A stretch of DNA of 64,000 bases. It comes from Cyanophora paradoxa (Eukaryota > Glaucocystophyceae > Cyanophorales > Cyanophoraceae). Shown piece by piece: positions 36,501-48,590 of this stretch. Within the stretch, counting starts at the first letter, position 1, and each line of letters starts with the position of its first letter. Where the stretch lies: positions 248,001 to 312,000 of the forward strand of contig QPMI01000010.1 of assembly GCA_004431415.1 (NCBI GenBank), given 5' to 3'. Under the pieces are notes generated by a model. That model was not told the DNA's origin. It searched no databases and saw only the letters and a program-made list of their open reading frames with translations. The translations under genes and the position numbers were made by a program.

Positions 36501-39500
36501 GATAGCCCAAATTTAAATGCAAACAGAAACGATCAAACCCTGTGGAGCAGACTGTCAAGACGTTGCCTTCGACGTATGGCCCGCGTGCGTCGAGGTATTG
36601 GCGGCAAACAGCGCTTGCAGGAGCCGCTCCGTGGTCAGACCCCACGCTTATGCTAACATCGACGTCGCTGGAGCTGGCCTGCAGCACCCGGCGTGACGAG
36701 CTCACTGTGAACGGATCTAGTGTGTGCAAGGTAAGCGCATCTGAGATATGCATATGCGACCGAACTATCGCGAAGTCGAACAGATCCGCGCCCGACGGGC
36801 CGGCACGCACACGGGACGTCAAAAATGAGGGCGCCGGCGTCAGTGCATGTCGTGTTGGTCCAGTACTCGGGGAAGCGACGACTGAGGGTGCAGGATCCAC
36901 TGAGATCGCAGGTGCGGTTGAAACCGCAAAAACTAGGTCGGTTGAAGCCGGTATAGGTGCAGGAGCTGCTCGCATTTGAAGAACACGTTGTTGGTGCAGC
37001 CGCGACTCGTCCTTCCAGCGCGCCTGCGCGGATGCGTGCCAGATCAGATAATCATATAATTACTTCAGCATGCAAGTGCAGGCTCGCTATATATATTGTA
37101 TAAAAAGAACAGTAAAGACTACATATGGCTTCAAGGGGGACGCGGAAGCTTAAGCACCGTCAGGCGTGGAGCGGAGGTCAGCGATGGCGGAGAGATCGAT
37201 AAGGACCGCGGAGTTCTTGGTCGTGGCTGTTAGCGGGCCCGACGGTAGGCTCGCCCCCTCCTCGTGCCCGCAGGCAACAGTGATCGCTGCGACTCAGCAG
37301 TTGGCGGTGGAAACCGCGAGGCTCGACGGGTTCAAGCATCTCGAGTTTAACTCACCATACGTCTGGCCGGGTCTCAGCACGTATATGCTGGGGTTCGTCG
37401 CCATCGAAATGGTTGCAGAGCCGAGCGGCACATCGACGGCGCCTGATCGAGGCGTAAATAAGTCCGCTGCACAAATCACATGCGCAGTGCACGTGAGGTC
37501 TTTTTGAATTCGTACCCGCGAAGTTTCCGCCGACATAGCAGGAGCAGTTAAGCACAGGAGTTCCACCACCGTCGCCGGGCTGAACAGAGAACACAACGTA
37601 CTGAGCCTGATTGTTGTTGTTGCGGACCGAGCGTCAGACGACTGAGAACAGATGCATTGAACACTATTTCTCGCGAGGCTGCGGCCCTTACCTCCACAGA
37701 GATGAGCTCCAGATTCGAGGGAGGCGGTACCACTGCGCGTAAACGGGCGCGCTCAGGTTTTCAAAATTTGTTTGAGCTCTGCGCACGCAACCACTTGATC
37801 ATTACAAGCTTGTCGCGTAATGCACCTCGCGTAGTGAAGGTCTGAACCAGCTCGGCGCCCTTTCCGCCCTCATTGAAGCAGGCTACGGAGAGGGAGTAGG
37901 TTCTATTGGGCGCAAGGCCGGTGATCTCCGCGCTAATGTCCGCTACCTGCACGGACTGAAGCACGCCCGGCATCCGCATACCGCAACTCTGGACGACTAC
38001 ACCGCCGGATGCCTGTGCCTGCTCCACGCAGTACAGATGTGTGCCGTCGCTACGGTACGTTGCACCGGCGTCGACGCGCCTCGAGCGAAATGCTTCAAGG
38101 CCGTCAATGAAGGCGGCGCAGTAGGCAACTAGGCCCCGAGGGGGCGCTCCCGGTGGGAAAGCCGCTGACGGGGGCGGCGCGTACGTAATGCGGACAGACC
38201 GCACACGTGGCACCACTATAAGCGAGACGGGTGCGGCTAGCTTCGGCGGCGGCGGTGGCGAGGTCGGCTTCGGTGGCGAAGGCGGATCGCCACCGGCGCC
38301 AGCGATTGTGAAGCTCGCCTCTGAGCTTGCGGGGCTGGCACCGTACGAATTTTGACATGCCGTGTGCACGACGTAGGTGCCGGGACCCACGTTCGCGGAG
38401 GCACCCGTTGCCGAATCCACGTAAGTGAAGATAGATAGGCTGGCAGACTGCTTTCCGCCAAAATCCTCATCTTGAAGCGTTGGACCGATTCCCTGATAAT
38501 AGTTAGAAGTTGCAAACTTGATGGTGCCCGGCACTGATGCATGACATGGATATGTGGACTGTCATTTCGCACCTCAATTTGCGTAGCGCCGGCAGTGAAC
38601 CTAATGTAAAGTGTGCAATTGAACCGGGCAAGGGCGTGGTAAGGCGCCGTGAAGTTTGAGCGGGACACTGATACAATGAACGAGCTGTCAAACTTGGATA
38701 CGAGTTCTGGGGCTGGAGGCTGGACTGGGGGGCCGTTTGCTGCGAGTGCAAAGTGCAAGAGAACGAGGTCAGGGGAGAAAGCTTAGTGCCACGTTGCTGT
38801 AACGATACAGATCTAGATCTCGACACATAAACGAGGCAGATATTTAGAACCGCTGGCGTAAATTTAGGCCTAAGTACCGTAGAACGTTGCCAGCGCGCTG
38901 AAGGGCGAGACACCCTCCTCGTTACGGCATCTTGAAAAGACCTGCGAGGAATGGATCACTGGCTGCAGCTGCAAGGTTTGCGAGCTAAACGCAGCGCATG
39001 TAAACACGCCGTGTAATTCTGGTGTGGCTTGACGTTCCGCAGCACGAAAGTTGTGGCATTCTTGGAAGACACGTTGGTCGATACGCCGTGGTCTGCGAAC
39101 ACACAGAAACCCTGAACCACGTCGGAGAGAAAGCGCGAAATCACGACGCGCACCAACGACGACCTCGCCAATCATTGCATACAGATCGCAGGATGTTAGA
39201 GCTGGGTACGCATCCGAGGCGTTGCCAAGACGGAACTGCAAGCGGGCGTCACTTGCGATTGGATAATAAGCTTGAGGGCGCCCATTTATCGATTACTAAG
39301 CGATGCATCAATATCGCGCCTGAATCGTCAAGAGTTTGTCGGTTGCTCGAAGCAGGACGGGTTTCGCTGGAGCCGACGGGACAGAACGCGACCGGACTGC
39401 GGGTGCCAAAGAAAGATAGATATTAGCGGAAGAAGGCTTTAGCTTCATATCATTCGGGTGAATCGACCTGTTTGAGTTGGGCCCGAGCCGGGGGCATGAA

Positions 39501-42500
39501 CTTCATAAACAAAATTGCTCGTATATAAATTGAGTTTAGGCTCGAGACCGTATTCTTCTCGCTGTTCAAGTTGCATCGTGAATTGGTTTATTAGATGTTG
39601 ATGTGACCAGACATTCTCCATTAGCCATCCGTATTCGGGGTTGGGGTATAGCACTGTGAACGTGGACTGGTACATTGCCATCGCTGGGGGACCGTGAGGC
39701 CTAGGGGTCGCAAGAAACATCACAAGACAAGAAACTATTTGCCTCCGGGCCCTTGTACTCTTGGCATGTCGGCTGTTGTTGTCTGGAATGCATACCCCAA
39801 CGAGTCATCCCGCTCAGAAACTTCCCAAGGAAATATTCCATTGATGCCCAAGCCAAGAAATCTGAACGCGAAAGGCGGGAGTGACCAAAATGCAGCACGT
39901 TGCAAGCACTGTACGCGCACAGTCTACAGTTGGTACTTGAATACGCGATTGGTCCGGCCTTGAAATTGAGAGGCGGTAGCTTTTCGACCGTATGAGTATC
40001 TGAGAGTATCGTTGAAGGATCGTTGAAGAACTTTTGCGGAAAACCAACCTCGATCGACTTGGAAAGCGAACGGCTCAAACATGGTCAAATTACCGTTTTT
40101 CTTTGCCGGGAAACGCCCTTCTCAAATGCGTAATGCAAATGCACCGCGATCGATAAATACACGGGGCTCGCGAGCCAACAATTCATTGTTCACACCTGTT
40201 CCCAGAAAGAGCACGCGGTCATTGCAGCTGAAGGCAGCCCCGATGGCACCCCGTGAGACAGTAGCATACGTCCACACATGGGTGATTTCTGGCGAAGATG
40301 ATGCAAGGTCGATGTAGCTGCAGCGTGGCACTGCATTAAAGGGGGTGGCGGCGGTGGCGAGCTGCAGAAATGCGGGAGGACGTACAAGAGTGAGTAGTAC
40401 CAGGCATCGGCGCCTTGATTGGTGTACGAGCCAGCTTGCTTTGGGAGCCCCAGCTCGCGGCCTCCATAGAAGTACCACCGTGACCCCGAAAGCGTGTGGA
40501 GCATCTGGACACGAGCCTTCCTCCCAGGAACAGAACCCTCCTTAAGGGCAGACTTTCCGGTCGCGTCGTCTATGAGGAGCGTCGCGACCCCAGATGGTGT
40601 GAGCCGCCAAAGGTCTGAGGCGAGAGCGGTTAGACAGGTGGAGCTCGAACGCTCATGGCCTTAAGAATTCCGCGTGCGCACCCATGAGCCCATCCTCAAC
40701 GCTCTCGCCTTGGTCTGTTCCGTTCATTCCGCCTGCTCTGTATTTAGCATCTTATCGCTGGAAGAGCTCACGCGAGAACTCGAACCGAACAGATAAGTTC
40801 TGCCGCCATAATACTGCATGTGGTGATGCCACCTGGGCCCAGGGCCGCCACCGCTCACTTCAATCTGTCTTACCGCAGATAACAACCCGCGACATTTCGC
40901 TTTCAAATTGACGTCGAATGCAAGATACTGCAGGGTCTCTAGATTAATCGCAGCGAAATAAAACGGCGAATTGCTTGTAGGCCTACCTCATTAACCATGC
41001 CTACCCACGGCCATCGCATCCCACCATAGCAATAGATTGTCGAATCGCCGTAAGCGCACGCGTGAAAGAACTGTCCTACGCTGGGTAGTGCGGCGGGGGC
41101 CGCGTCGTCTTCGCGACTGCAGCCGGGTACAAGCGGCTCCAGGTTCCAGATTTTGATCATCGCTTGTGGTTTTGCGTCTAGTTCCTTGGTGTTGAAATTG
41201 AATATATTTGCGGTTGCACCTCCCTAGAAGTGAAGCGCGTGCACGTGCCAGGCGCCCTGTGAGCGAGAGCGGAGTCGTAACATTAAAATTGAAGGCGCTT
41301 GCGTACTATTTGAACCATCTTCTTCTGTCCATCCTCGGTCTGCAAAAACACAGCCGCAGTCCCCCACAAGCCATACTTCTTTGCTGGCCAGATAGGGGGG
41401 GCTACAGCGAGTCTGATGCTCACGTCTAGGCGTTCAAGGGGCTCCGTGGCTGCGCATGATGCATATGAGCAGATCTAGATAGATAATTAAAATTTATTCC
41501 CATTAAACTATGCTGACCGGAGTAGCGGAACAGCCTGGCATGAAGTCCAGTGGTCGGCGGGTGCCCATTCATGCTCAGATCCCGCCCGCCAGCCTGGATC
41601 GCAGCGCAAATTAAAGCTTAAGTGATCGACCTGAGAGATTTGGACAATTAGGTCAAACCGTCTTCCGTACCTCATACAGAGTGCAATTTCCGTCTGTCGC
41701 GAATGCTGGTCCTCGGCTTGAGATGGAATTTCCATCGTACTGATCGGCGCCTCATCACGTATGTACGCGCGAGTTTAACAAATTGGCGGCGACGCAGACC
41801 ATATCGCTTGTGACGTAAATCAAGTTCATCTTGTAGAAAGGTGTTCCAGCGTAAGTGAAGTTTGTTCCATCTAGTTAATTGATGCACATGGGTACGTCTA
41901 GAAAGAACAGGGAAAATCCGAAACAAAAGCCGCGCACTGTTGACGTCGAAGAAGCCGTACTGCACCATGAGACCTTCATCTTTATAACTAATGTGAGCGC
42001 TAGCAAGACCCGACTGCTCGCGTAGAACGCTGGATGTTCACATGGAGCACGTAGAGGTACATACAAGTGGTCAATCATTCGACCAGATCTCGGAATTACA
42101 GAATAAACACTTACTTCCACTTGAAGGCCACAAAGGGACCGCAATTAAAAAGACCAACCGGCCATCCAGCATGGAACAACCGGGAATCTACTTGTAAGAA
42201 TTGCTTGCGGTCATCAGGTTCGGACAAATCCATCTACGTACAGTCGCAAATCCAGTTGGTTTGGCTGACATGCGCGCAGCAGATATAAAAACTAATAAAA
42301 TGCGAACCACCCAAACAACCTGCTTTGTTTTGTACATATTTAGAGTTTCGACACCTCTTAGTCGCCCTTTGTCGTCACGAAATCCGGTCATTGTTAATGT
42401 TTCGCTTGCGTCTCCAGGTCCGTTTGATCCACTGTCGTCTTGGAGCACGTAATTATCAAACATGCCGCCGGCAACAAACAGTCTTGAGCCATGGACCGTC

Positions 42501-43875
42501 CATCCTGATGTCGATCGTAAGATTTCATGGCGTGCCGCCATGAGAGTCCGGCCGGCGTCATTGAATGTGCCGATATGGGTTCGATTCGAGGCGAGGCTGA
42601 CCTGCTTTGGCGCGTCTGAAAAGTGACCAGTAGTAGGAGTCGCCATACTTGCCGGCCGGGAGGTCGACTTTGGGAGACGCCCCCCCGGCTGCTAGCGGTA
42701 CTGCGAAACAGGATGGTGCATGCTCGGCAAGGGGCGGTTTAATTGTGCATGTGGAGCACGGCGTACAAGGGCTCCAGCTTTCAGCAGCGATGTCGTATTT
42801 GTCCCAGCGAGTATTCCATACCTCCTTCGGCACAGTCGTCGTCTTGAGTCCCAGGCCGATGTATAGAGCTCCTTCATAATAGGCCTTCGAAATTGCGTTT
42901 TGCGAGGAAAACCATCATCTTTCAATTCAGAGATCGAGGTCATAAGTGCAAACCAATACGTGCGCCCTGTGTTTGGAAGTGTAGGTAGTGACGTCTTGTA
43001 TTTTGGTCAGATTGGTGTCTGAGTGCAAATGTTAGATCGACTACGAATTCGAGAGGGCTATAGCTAGCGCCATGATCATGAATCGCTAGAGTCGGGCGGA
43101 GTTAGATCCGGATTTGGAGATAATGTTAGAACGCACCCATTTTCCAAACTTTGGCCACGTTGTCGCAGGTCGAGCAGACTGTCCCTTCCACATTAAACTC
43201 GCCAATACGGCCACCCGAACAGTAGATATATCCGGCCGGATCGTTGTCCCTTCGGAGGGAGATCATGATCAGTCACCCATCATGACACATGTACATGTAC
43301 ACGCATGGCCAGAAGGATGTCTCTTTTGATCTATAGCTATGCATGATGCACGCGCAACCAGACGCACCAGGTGCACGCGGCCCCTTCCAGAGCTTTATCC
43401 GGGCCCCCTGTGAGCGAATCCATGTACGATTGAAATGCTTCGATGTACATCCAATTGAAATTGACTGCACGACGACAGACGAATTTAAAGTCGAAAGACG
43501 TCGGAAGCCATGCACGATCGCGATGGCGTGCGCGGCGCTCGGCGGCGCACGATCCACGTCCACAGAGAAGACGCGGTTCCCGACCCCCCCGGCCGCCGCA
43601 TTCGGCCCGCCGCCGACGACTAGGAGGCGCTGCTCTCCGGACGGATTCACGTAGTAGACCATCGCCGCCAGAACGAAACCCGTTGGTCTGTCAGCGCCCT
43701 GCGCGGCTATCTCTCTCTCGACCATCAGCGCTGCCTGCACTGCCCAAAGACCTGCGATCCATCCAGGTGCAGCTGCAGTCGGCAACCGCCCGAGGGTTCG
43801 GAAAAGCAGACGCAGCGGCGCACCGACAGTGTTCATGATCACCGTGGCCACCGCAATTATGAGAGAAATGGACAT
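33582..43875 (-). CDS. Large type I membrane protein with kelch-like repeats and fibronectin III-like modules
   Basis: A cell-surface protein in many exons. The proposed start ATG 43875 opens a hydrophobic signal-like segment (MSISLIIAVATVIMNTV) that splices to the first kelch-like unit. Kelch-like stretches: LLVVGGGPNAA, YIYCSGGRIGEFNVEG (43140-43225), RLFVAGGMFDN (42440-42480), STIYCYGGMRWPW (41020-41060), GRTYLFGSS (about 40790), SRWYFYGGRELG (about 40450), DRVLFLGTGVNNE (about 40180). From about 39390 on come fibronectin III-like modules: PSAPAKPVLLRA, NVKPHQNYTACLHA, EITGLAPNRTYSLSVACFNEGGKG (about 37880), TVDGLETGAPYSIAVLC (about 35370). Pro-rich linkers separate some (PPSPPKPTSPPPPPK). 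The last two exons give one membrane helix (AIGLGVGLGVAAVLVIAGLL) and a basic tail (KKRARPRPRP), stop TGA 33584-33582. The ligand is unknown. Individual exon borders were not all resolved. Confidence 0.7.
35958..36150. repeat. Short interspersed direct repeats in an intron of the kelch/FN3 gene
   Basis: GGGATAGCGACGCCCACTG occurs near 35972 and 36070; AAGGTGCCGGGATAG near 36018 and 36062; CCCCGATAGGGG, itself a palindrome, near 36096 and 36132. The arrangement suggests repeated local duplication. No coding frame is kept through it. Confidence 0.7.
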
Positions 43876-44039
43876 CCACGGGGGCCATGTGCGCACATGC
43901 GCTCGCGCGTGCTGAAGGCGCCAATCGCCAGCTGCAGGTTGCCGTTGGCGAGCAGTTCGTGTGCGAAGCATAATGCCTCCTCGAGCTCGGCCTTGGCTTG
44001 TCCGACGGTCTTGTTCGACGATCTGAAGCTTGATTAAGA

Positions 44040-44530
44040 CTTGCTTAGTATACGTACTAGTACTGCCGCAGTACATGCCAGCCTCGGCGGGCGCCGCGGA
44101 GCTCAGCAGCAATTGCAAACCACCGTACGCTAGCCTAGTACTACGGTGGCGCTACCGTACTACGGTACTACATGCACGGGCACGCCGTAATACGGCCGTA
44201 TACCGGTATATACTAGTACTAGTACCGTACGTACTACGGTAACCGTTGAACCACGCTACCGCCTACTATAGTAGGCGGCTACTACCGGTAGCCGGCTACT
44301 AGCCGCTGAGCCTACTATAGTCAATACTAGTGTACCGGTACTACCGGCTACTACCGGTCAGACTGGGTCAGTGGCGGACCTGCCAGGCTGCAGCTGGCGG
44401 TCACGGCGGTAGTACCGGTAGTCACTGAGTAGGCGTCGCTACCGGACCAGTAGTACCGGTAGGCGGCGGTACCGTACTACTGCCGTGCCGCGCCGCGCGC
44501 GGCGGTAGCCGGCTACTAGCCGCTGTCTGG
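44040..44530. repeat. Dense palindromic block of TACTACCGGTAG / TACTAGTA words
   Basis: Overlapping self-complementary words such as ACTAGTACTAGT, CTACCGGTAG, CCGCCTACTATAGTAGGCGG (44259-44278) and TAGCCGGCTA recur throughout. The 15215-15297 region uses the same vocabulary. Almost any sub-segment can pair with a neighbour. Confidence 0.65.
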
Positions 44531-44648
44531 CCCGCTGAGCCTATCCACGTCTTTGTCCACATCTATCACGGTGGGTGGGCAAACGTCTGACTTGATACCT
44601 GTCTAACATAATACCATAACTCAGTACTGGCCCTATATATAGTCTAGC

Positions 44649-44840
44649 GCTACCGTGTAATACTTAATTACCGCGCTGACATAACTACTGCGCTACCATA
44701 TGCATATTACTGCGCTCAAAATTTTTAGAACGCAGTAATTTGGTAGCGCAGTATTAGCCCCTTTGCTAACAAATTTTTGGATTTTCGAGGCCGATGGAAC
44801 GCAGTAATTTGGTAGCGCAGTAGCGCAGTAATTTGGTGTA
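44649..44840. repeat. Foldback repeat family, copy A
   Basis: It begins ACCGTGTAATACTTAATTAC, contains GCGCTGACATAACTACTGCG and TTTGCTAACAAAT, and ends with GCAGTAATTTGGTAGCGCAG. About 190 bp aligns with copy B at 46033. TACTGCGCTACCA near the left pairs with TGGTAGCGCAGTA near the right. There is no coding frame. Confidence 0.8.
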
Positions 44841-46032
44841 CATCTGCCGCGAGGCTGTACATGTGCCGAATAGCGCCGAATATTAAGTGCCACCGGAGAT
44901 TTCATGTTTTACAGTATAGCGGGCCTTAGCGGCTCAGCGGCTGCAGCTCAGCGGCTGCTGCATGGGCCCAGGTAGTCACTGATCATGAGTTGACGAATAT
45001 TTCATGCCTTCCGTGTTCGAATCGCCCTGCGATGAGATTCACGCCTTCGATTCCCGCCCGTTCCACATAATTCCGATCGATCATGCCCCACCTTGCCTGT
45101 ATACGCCCCCACACTGGGCCCACAGTGCTGGAGTAGACTAGAGGCTGTGTCCGGTAATTCACCAAAAAAAAGACGAATATTTTGATGACGAATATTTGAT
45201 GCTCTTCACCTGAAATTGTGTATCGAGAGGGGTACCAACGGCTGTATCGAAAATTTGATGCTGTCGAACCATATTTTCGTCACGATTTTCGGGTTTTGTC
45301 GAAATTAAGTCTCGACGAAAATTTCTATAGCTACGTTTACAGTACAATGCAACTTGTAGCAACAGTCACGAACTTCCGATCGCGAACGCGCGTGACCGTC
45401 GGACGTTAACCGTTGAACTTCAGAAATTTTCGAACATTTGTTTTGCAAAAGTGGACGTCGCATTGATCATCGGATACACCACGGCACATGTATCAATGTT
45501 CTACGTGACGTGCCCTTCCGTTCAGAAATTTTCGAACACTGACTCTGCACGTCCGAAGTTACTCCGAACCGTTGAACGCTACGAGTTATGGCTCTATGGC
45601 GCGATTTCCGCCATACAAACCTTTTTCCGAGTCAAGTTGATTGACTCAACTCGGCAGAGCTCTCGACCAATGGCCGCCCGGTGCCCGGTTTCGAGTCAAA
45701 TTAGTGTTGCCAGGTGCCCGCGTTTTCCCCGTACTAATTCGACTTGAAAATGCCAGTGTTTTCTGATTGGGCACGTGACGGTATATTTCGCATGCTAGCG
45801 CTATATAAAAGCTGCTGTTGGCAGTTACTAGGCGGCGGTTACTAGGACTGTACCAGGTAGCTACTAGAACCTACCAGGTAGCTAATTTACACAAGGGCAA
45901 GATCTGCCAGCCGTGCATCCGGCGCCTGCCAATCTGGAGTTTGGCCCCAGTTCGCCAGGAAACTCCGCCTAAGGCCCATAACTCGTAGCGGAACTCCGAC
46001 GGTCCTACGTCACAGGCTACGTGTACGGTCAC

Positions 46033-46230
46033 TACTAGGCTACCGTGTAGTACTTAATTATCGCGCTGACATAACTACTGCGCTACCATATTAGTATGAT
46101 ATCGATGATATTACTGCGCTAAAAAGTTTTAGAACGCACTAATTTGGTAGCGCAGTATTACCCCCTTTGCTAACAAATAATAGATTTTCGAGGCGGATGG
46201 AACGCAGTAATTTGGTAGCGCAGTAAAGCG
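46033..46230. repeat. Foldback repeat family, copy B
   Basis: Same order of words as copy A with scattered substitutions and a slightly different middle (a TATGATATCGATGATAT insertion near 46095). Another GCAGTAATTTG word follows near 46264. The two copies are in direct orientation about 1.4 kb apart. Confidence 0.8.
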
Positions 46231-48339
46231 CCTACGTATATACCGGCGCAGAACTTTTGGAGCGCAGTAATTTGTGGCGCAGTAAGTAAGTATTACACGG
46301 TAGTACGGTGACGTACGGTCACGTAACGTACCGGTACCGGCGTCGGTCGACGTCATTTATCATTTTTTTCAAAAGTGGACGTCACATTGATATTAAGAAC
46401 ACCATGGCGCGGCACAACTTCCGCACAAATCCGGGATCCTCACACTCCTTATAATAATATTTTCAATGATCAAATTGTCCTCAATGACGCGTGCGTGAGT
46501 CACGTGAGGCGCCCTGACGTCGACGACGTGCGGACCGCGCGCGGCGCGGTCCGCCGCCGTCCCCCGCGAAGAATACCTTCTAAAATTTTATAGAATAAAT
46601 GGCGCCGGCAGTTTTGAAGCAATTTAAAGTGGCGCCGGCAGTTTTGGCAATTTGGCAAAGTACTAATTATTTTCCTGTACTAAATTAACTAGTTATTCAG
46701 TACTAGCATAGTACTAGTATCGTACTACGGTATTTGGTTTTGCTTTGTCGATTTTTAATTTTACTACCTACGGGGGGTTCGCCCTTTCGTAGTCTCTCAA
46801 AAAAACATATTTGGTTTTGGTGAATTTCCGCCGTTTACTTAAGTTACCGGCCACCAGTGATGGTATTCCGAATTCGAATTTCTCCAAAAAACAGTGGCAC
46901 AGCCTCAGCCGCACAGGTAATATCATAGTATATTGACAGTACTCTAGTACAGTAACCGTCGACGTCGACGCCGTGACGTCGCCGTCTCGCCCGGCCGCGG
47001 TAAGTCCGGTAACCCTAAGCGTGACTCAAGCGCATGCATCCGATGATCATGCATATGCATGCGACTGAGTACTAGTCACGTCCGACCGTCGGACGGTCCT
47101 TTGTGACTCTCTATTATAGTAAATTGCAAAATTTTGCAATTGTGAGTAAATCGTCTCTGAATCAGTAAGTTAGTAACGTGACCTTCGAATTCAGCGGTCC
47201 GTCCGACGGTCAAGTCGTCAATCGTTTACAACTTTACCTTCCGGCCGAGTCCGACCGTCGGACATTCGACTTTAATTTATATATTTTAAACTTGATTATG
47301 GCATCATTGCCAAAAACAAAGTTGGCATCCGCAGCCGTGATATCGATGTCGGATGACTCGGATCATCGGATGCACGGCGTCTACGAAGCTACGTATACCC
47401 GGACTCTATAGCTACCGGTACCGTAGTACTGCCACCGTACTGGTCCGCCGGGCCGGTAGATCTGATGACTCATGATCCGCGCCGATCATCGGATCTCATT
47501 ATCACTGATCGATCAGTCACTGAGTCATCTGACTCAGTGACGGAGCTCCCGGTCCGGGTCCCTGTCACTCCCTGATCATGACACTCCCTGTTACTCCCTG
47601 ATTCCCGGAGTCGACGTCCGTACGGTACGGTCCGGAGTTTCAAATTCGAATTCGGTGCCAGCCTGGGAGGCCGAACCGTCAGTTTCTCCCGAGAACTCCC
47701 GAGTTTCGGTGCCAGGCACTGCCAGCCTGGGAGGTCGAACCGTCAGGTTAACGTTTCAAGAACTCTGCTCAGCGGCTACCCTACCCCTCCTATGCGAGAG
47801 CGAACCGTTGAACCGTTTTTTGTTTCGGCGGCCCGGCGGCGCCGGCGCCGGGGCCGGCGGATCGATATCATCGCGATCAATATCGGATCCTCAGTGATTC
47901 CTCACAACAACTTGCAAGTTGGCAAGTTCAGTGCCCTTCACTGATGAGTCATGGACTCATGGCATCATTGATCTGCCAATGTTTTACCCCGTTAACGTTT
48001 TTTGTTCTGAAAATCGCAGGATTCGCAGCTTGGCCCAACTAGTACTTGGCAACTTGGCAAGTTGGGGACCCGGGGATCCGATGATCCTCCGACCGTCGGA
48101 CCATCATGGCCCAGGCCAGTCTGGCAGTGGCATGCATGCGCATCGAATGCCATCGATACTCGGATATCTGGAGTCTCAGAGTCTGCCAATGCCATTGAAT
48201 GATGCCGCCTGCCGCTGAGCTGCCTCAGCGCTAGCCTAGTAGCCTGCCTGCCTGAGCTGAGTGAGCTCCGAGGCTTGATCACCCGAGTCGATGCGCGTGT
48301 ATGTGGCGGCATTGTGGCCGCAGTGGCGGCCCTGGCGGG

Positions 48340-48520
48340 AGTCGCGGGACTCGGGACTCGGGAGTCGGGAGTCGGCCCCCGGGCCCCGGGGCCCGGCCCA
48401 GTCGGGACTCGGGACCGTCGGACTCGGCCCCCGGGACTCCGGGAGTCGGGATCGAGTCGGCCGCGGGACTCGGGAGTCGGGAGTCGGGACTCGGGAGTCG
48501 GGACTCGGGACTCGGGATAC
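48340..48520. repeat. GACTCGGGAGTC minisatellite
   Basis: Tandem, imperfect copies of GGGACTCGGGAGTCGGGAGT with GGCCCCCGGG interruptions. The unit contains the inverted pair GACTC/GAGTC. It lies about 70-250 bp upstream of the start codon of the giant gene. Confidence 0.75.
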
Positions 48521-48590
48521 TATGATACTATGATAGTATATAGCTATTACGATATACAGTCGTGAGGAGCCTAAGCTTGGAGAGCTCGAG

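Larger units (their letters stand above)
43876..48590. other. Long repeat- and palindrome-rich spacer between two divergent surface-protein genes
   Basis: No gene family is recognised on either strand. The spacer holds a palindrome block (44040-44530), two copies of a foldback repeat (44649-44840 and 46033-46230), two related copies of an AAAAGTGGACGTCRCATTGAT word (45447 and 46372), a word shared with the left end (46789-46807), a direct repeat near GCCAGCCTGGGAGG (47658 and 47721), and a minisatellite (48340-48520). Base composition is more AT-rich than in the left half. Promoters of both flanking genes should lie at its ends. Confidence 0.65.

Noticed and set aside
48340-48520. Ser/Pro/Arg-rich frames over the GACTCGGGAGTC minisatellite
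   Set aside because: All frames are open because of the repeat, and translation is low-complexity without a start context or splice support.
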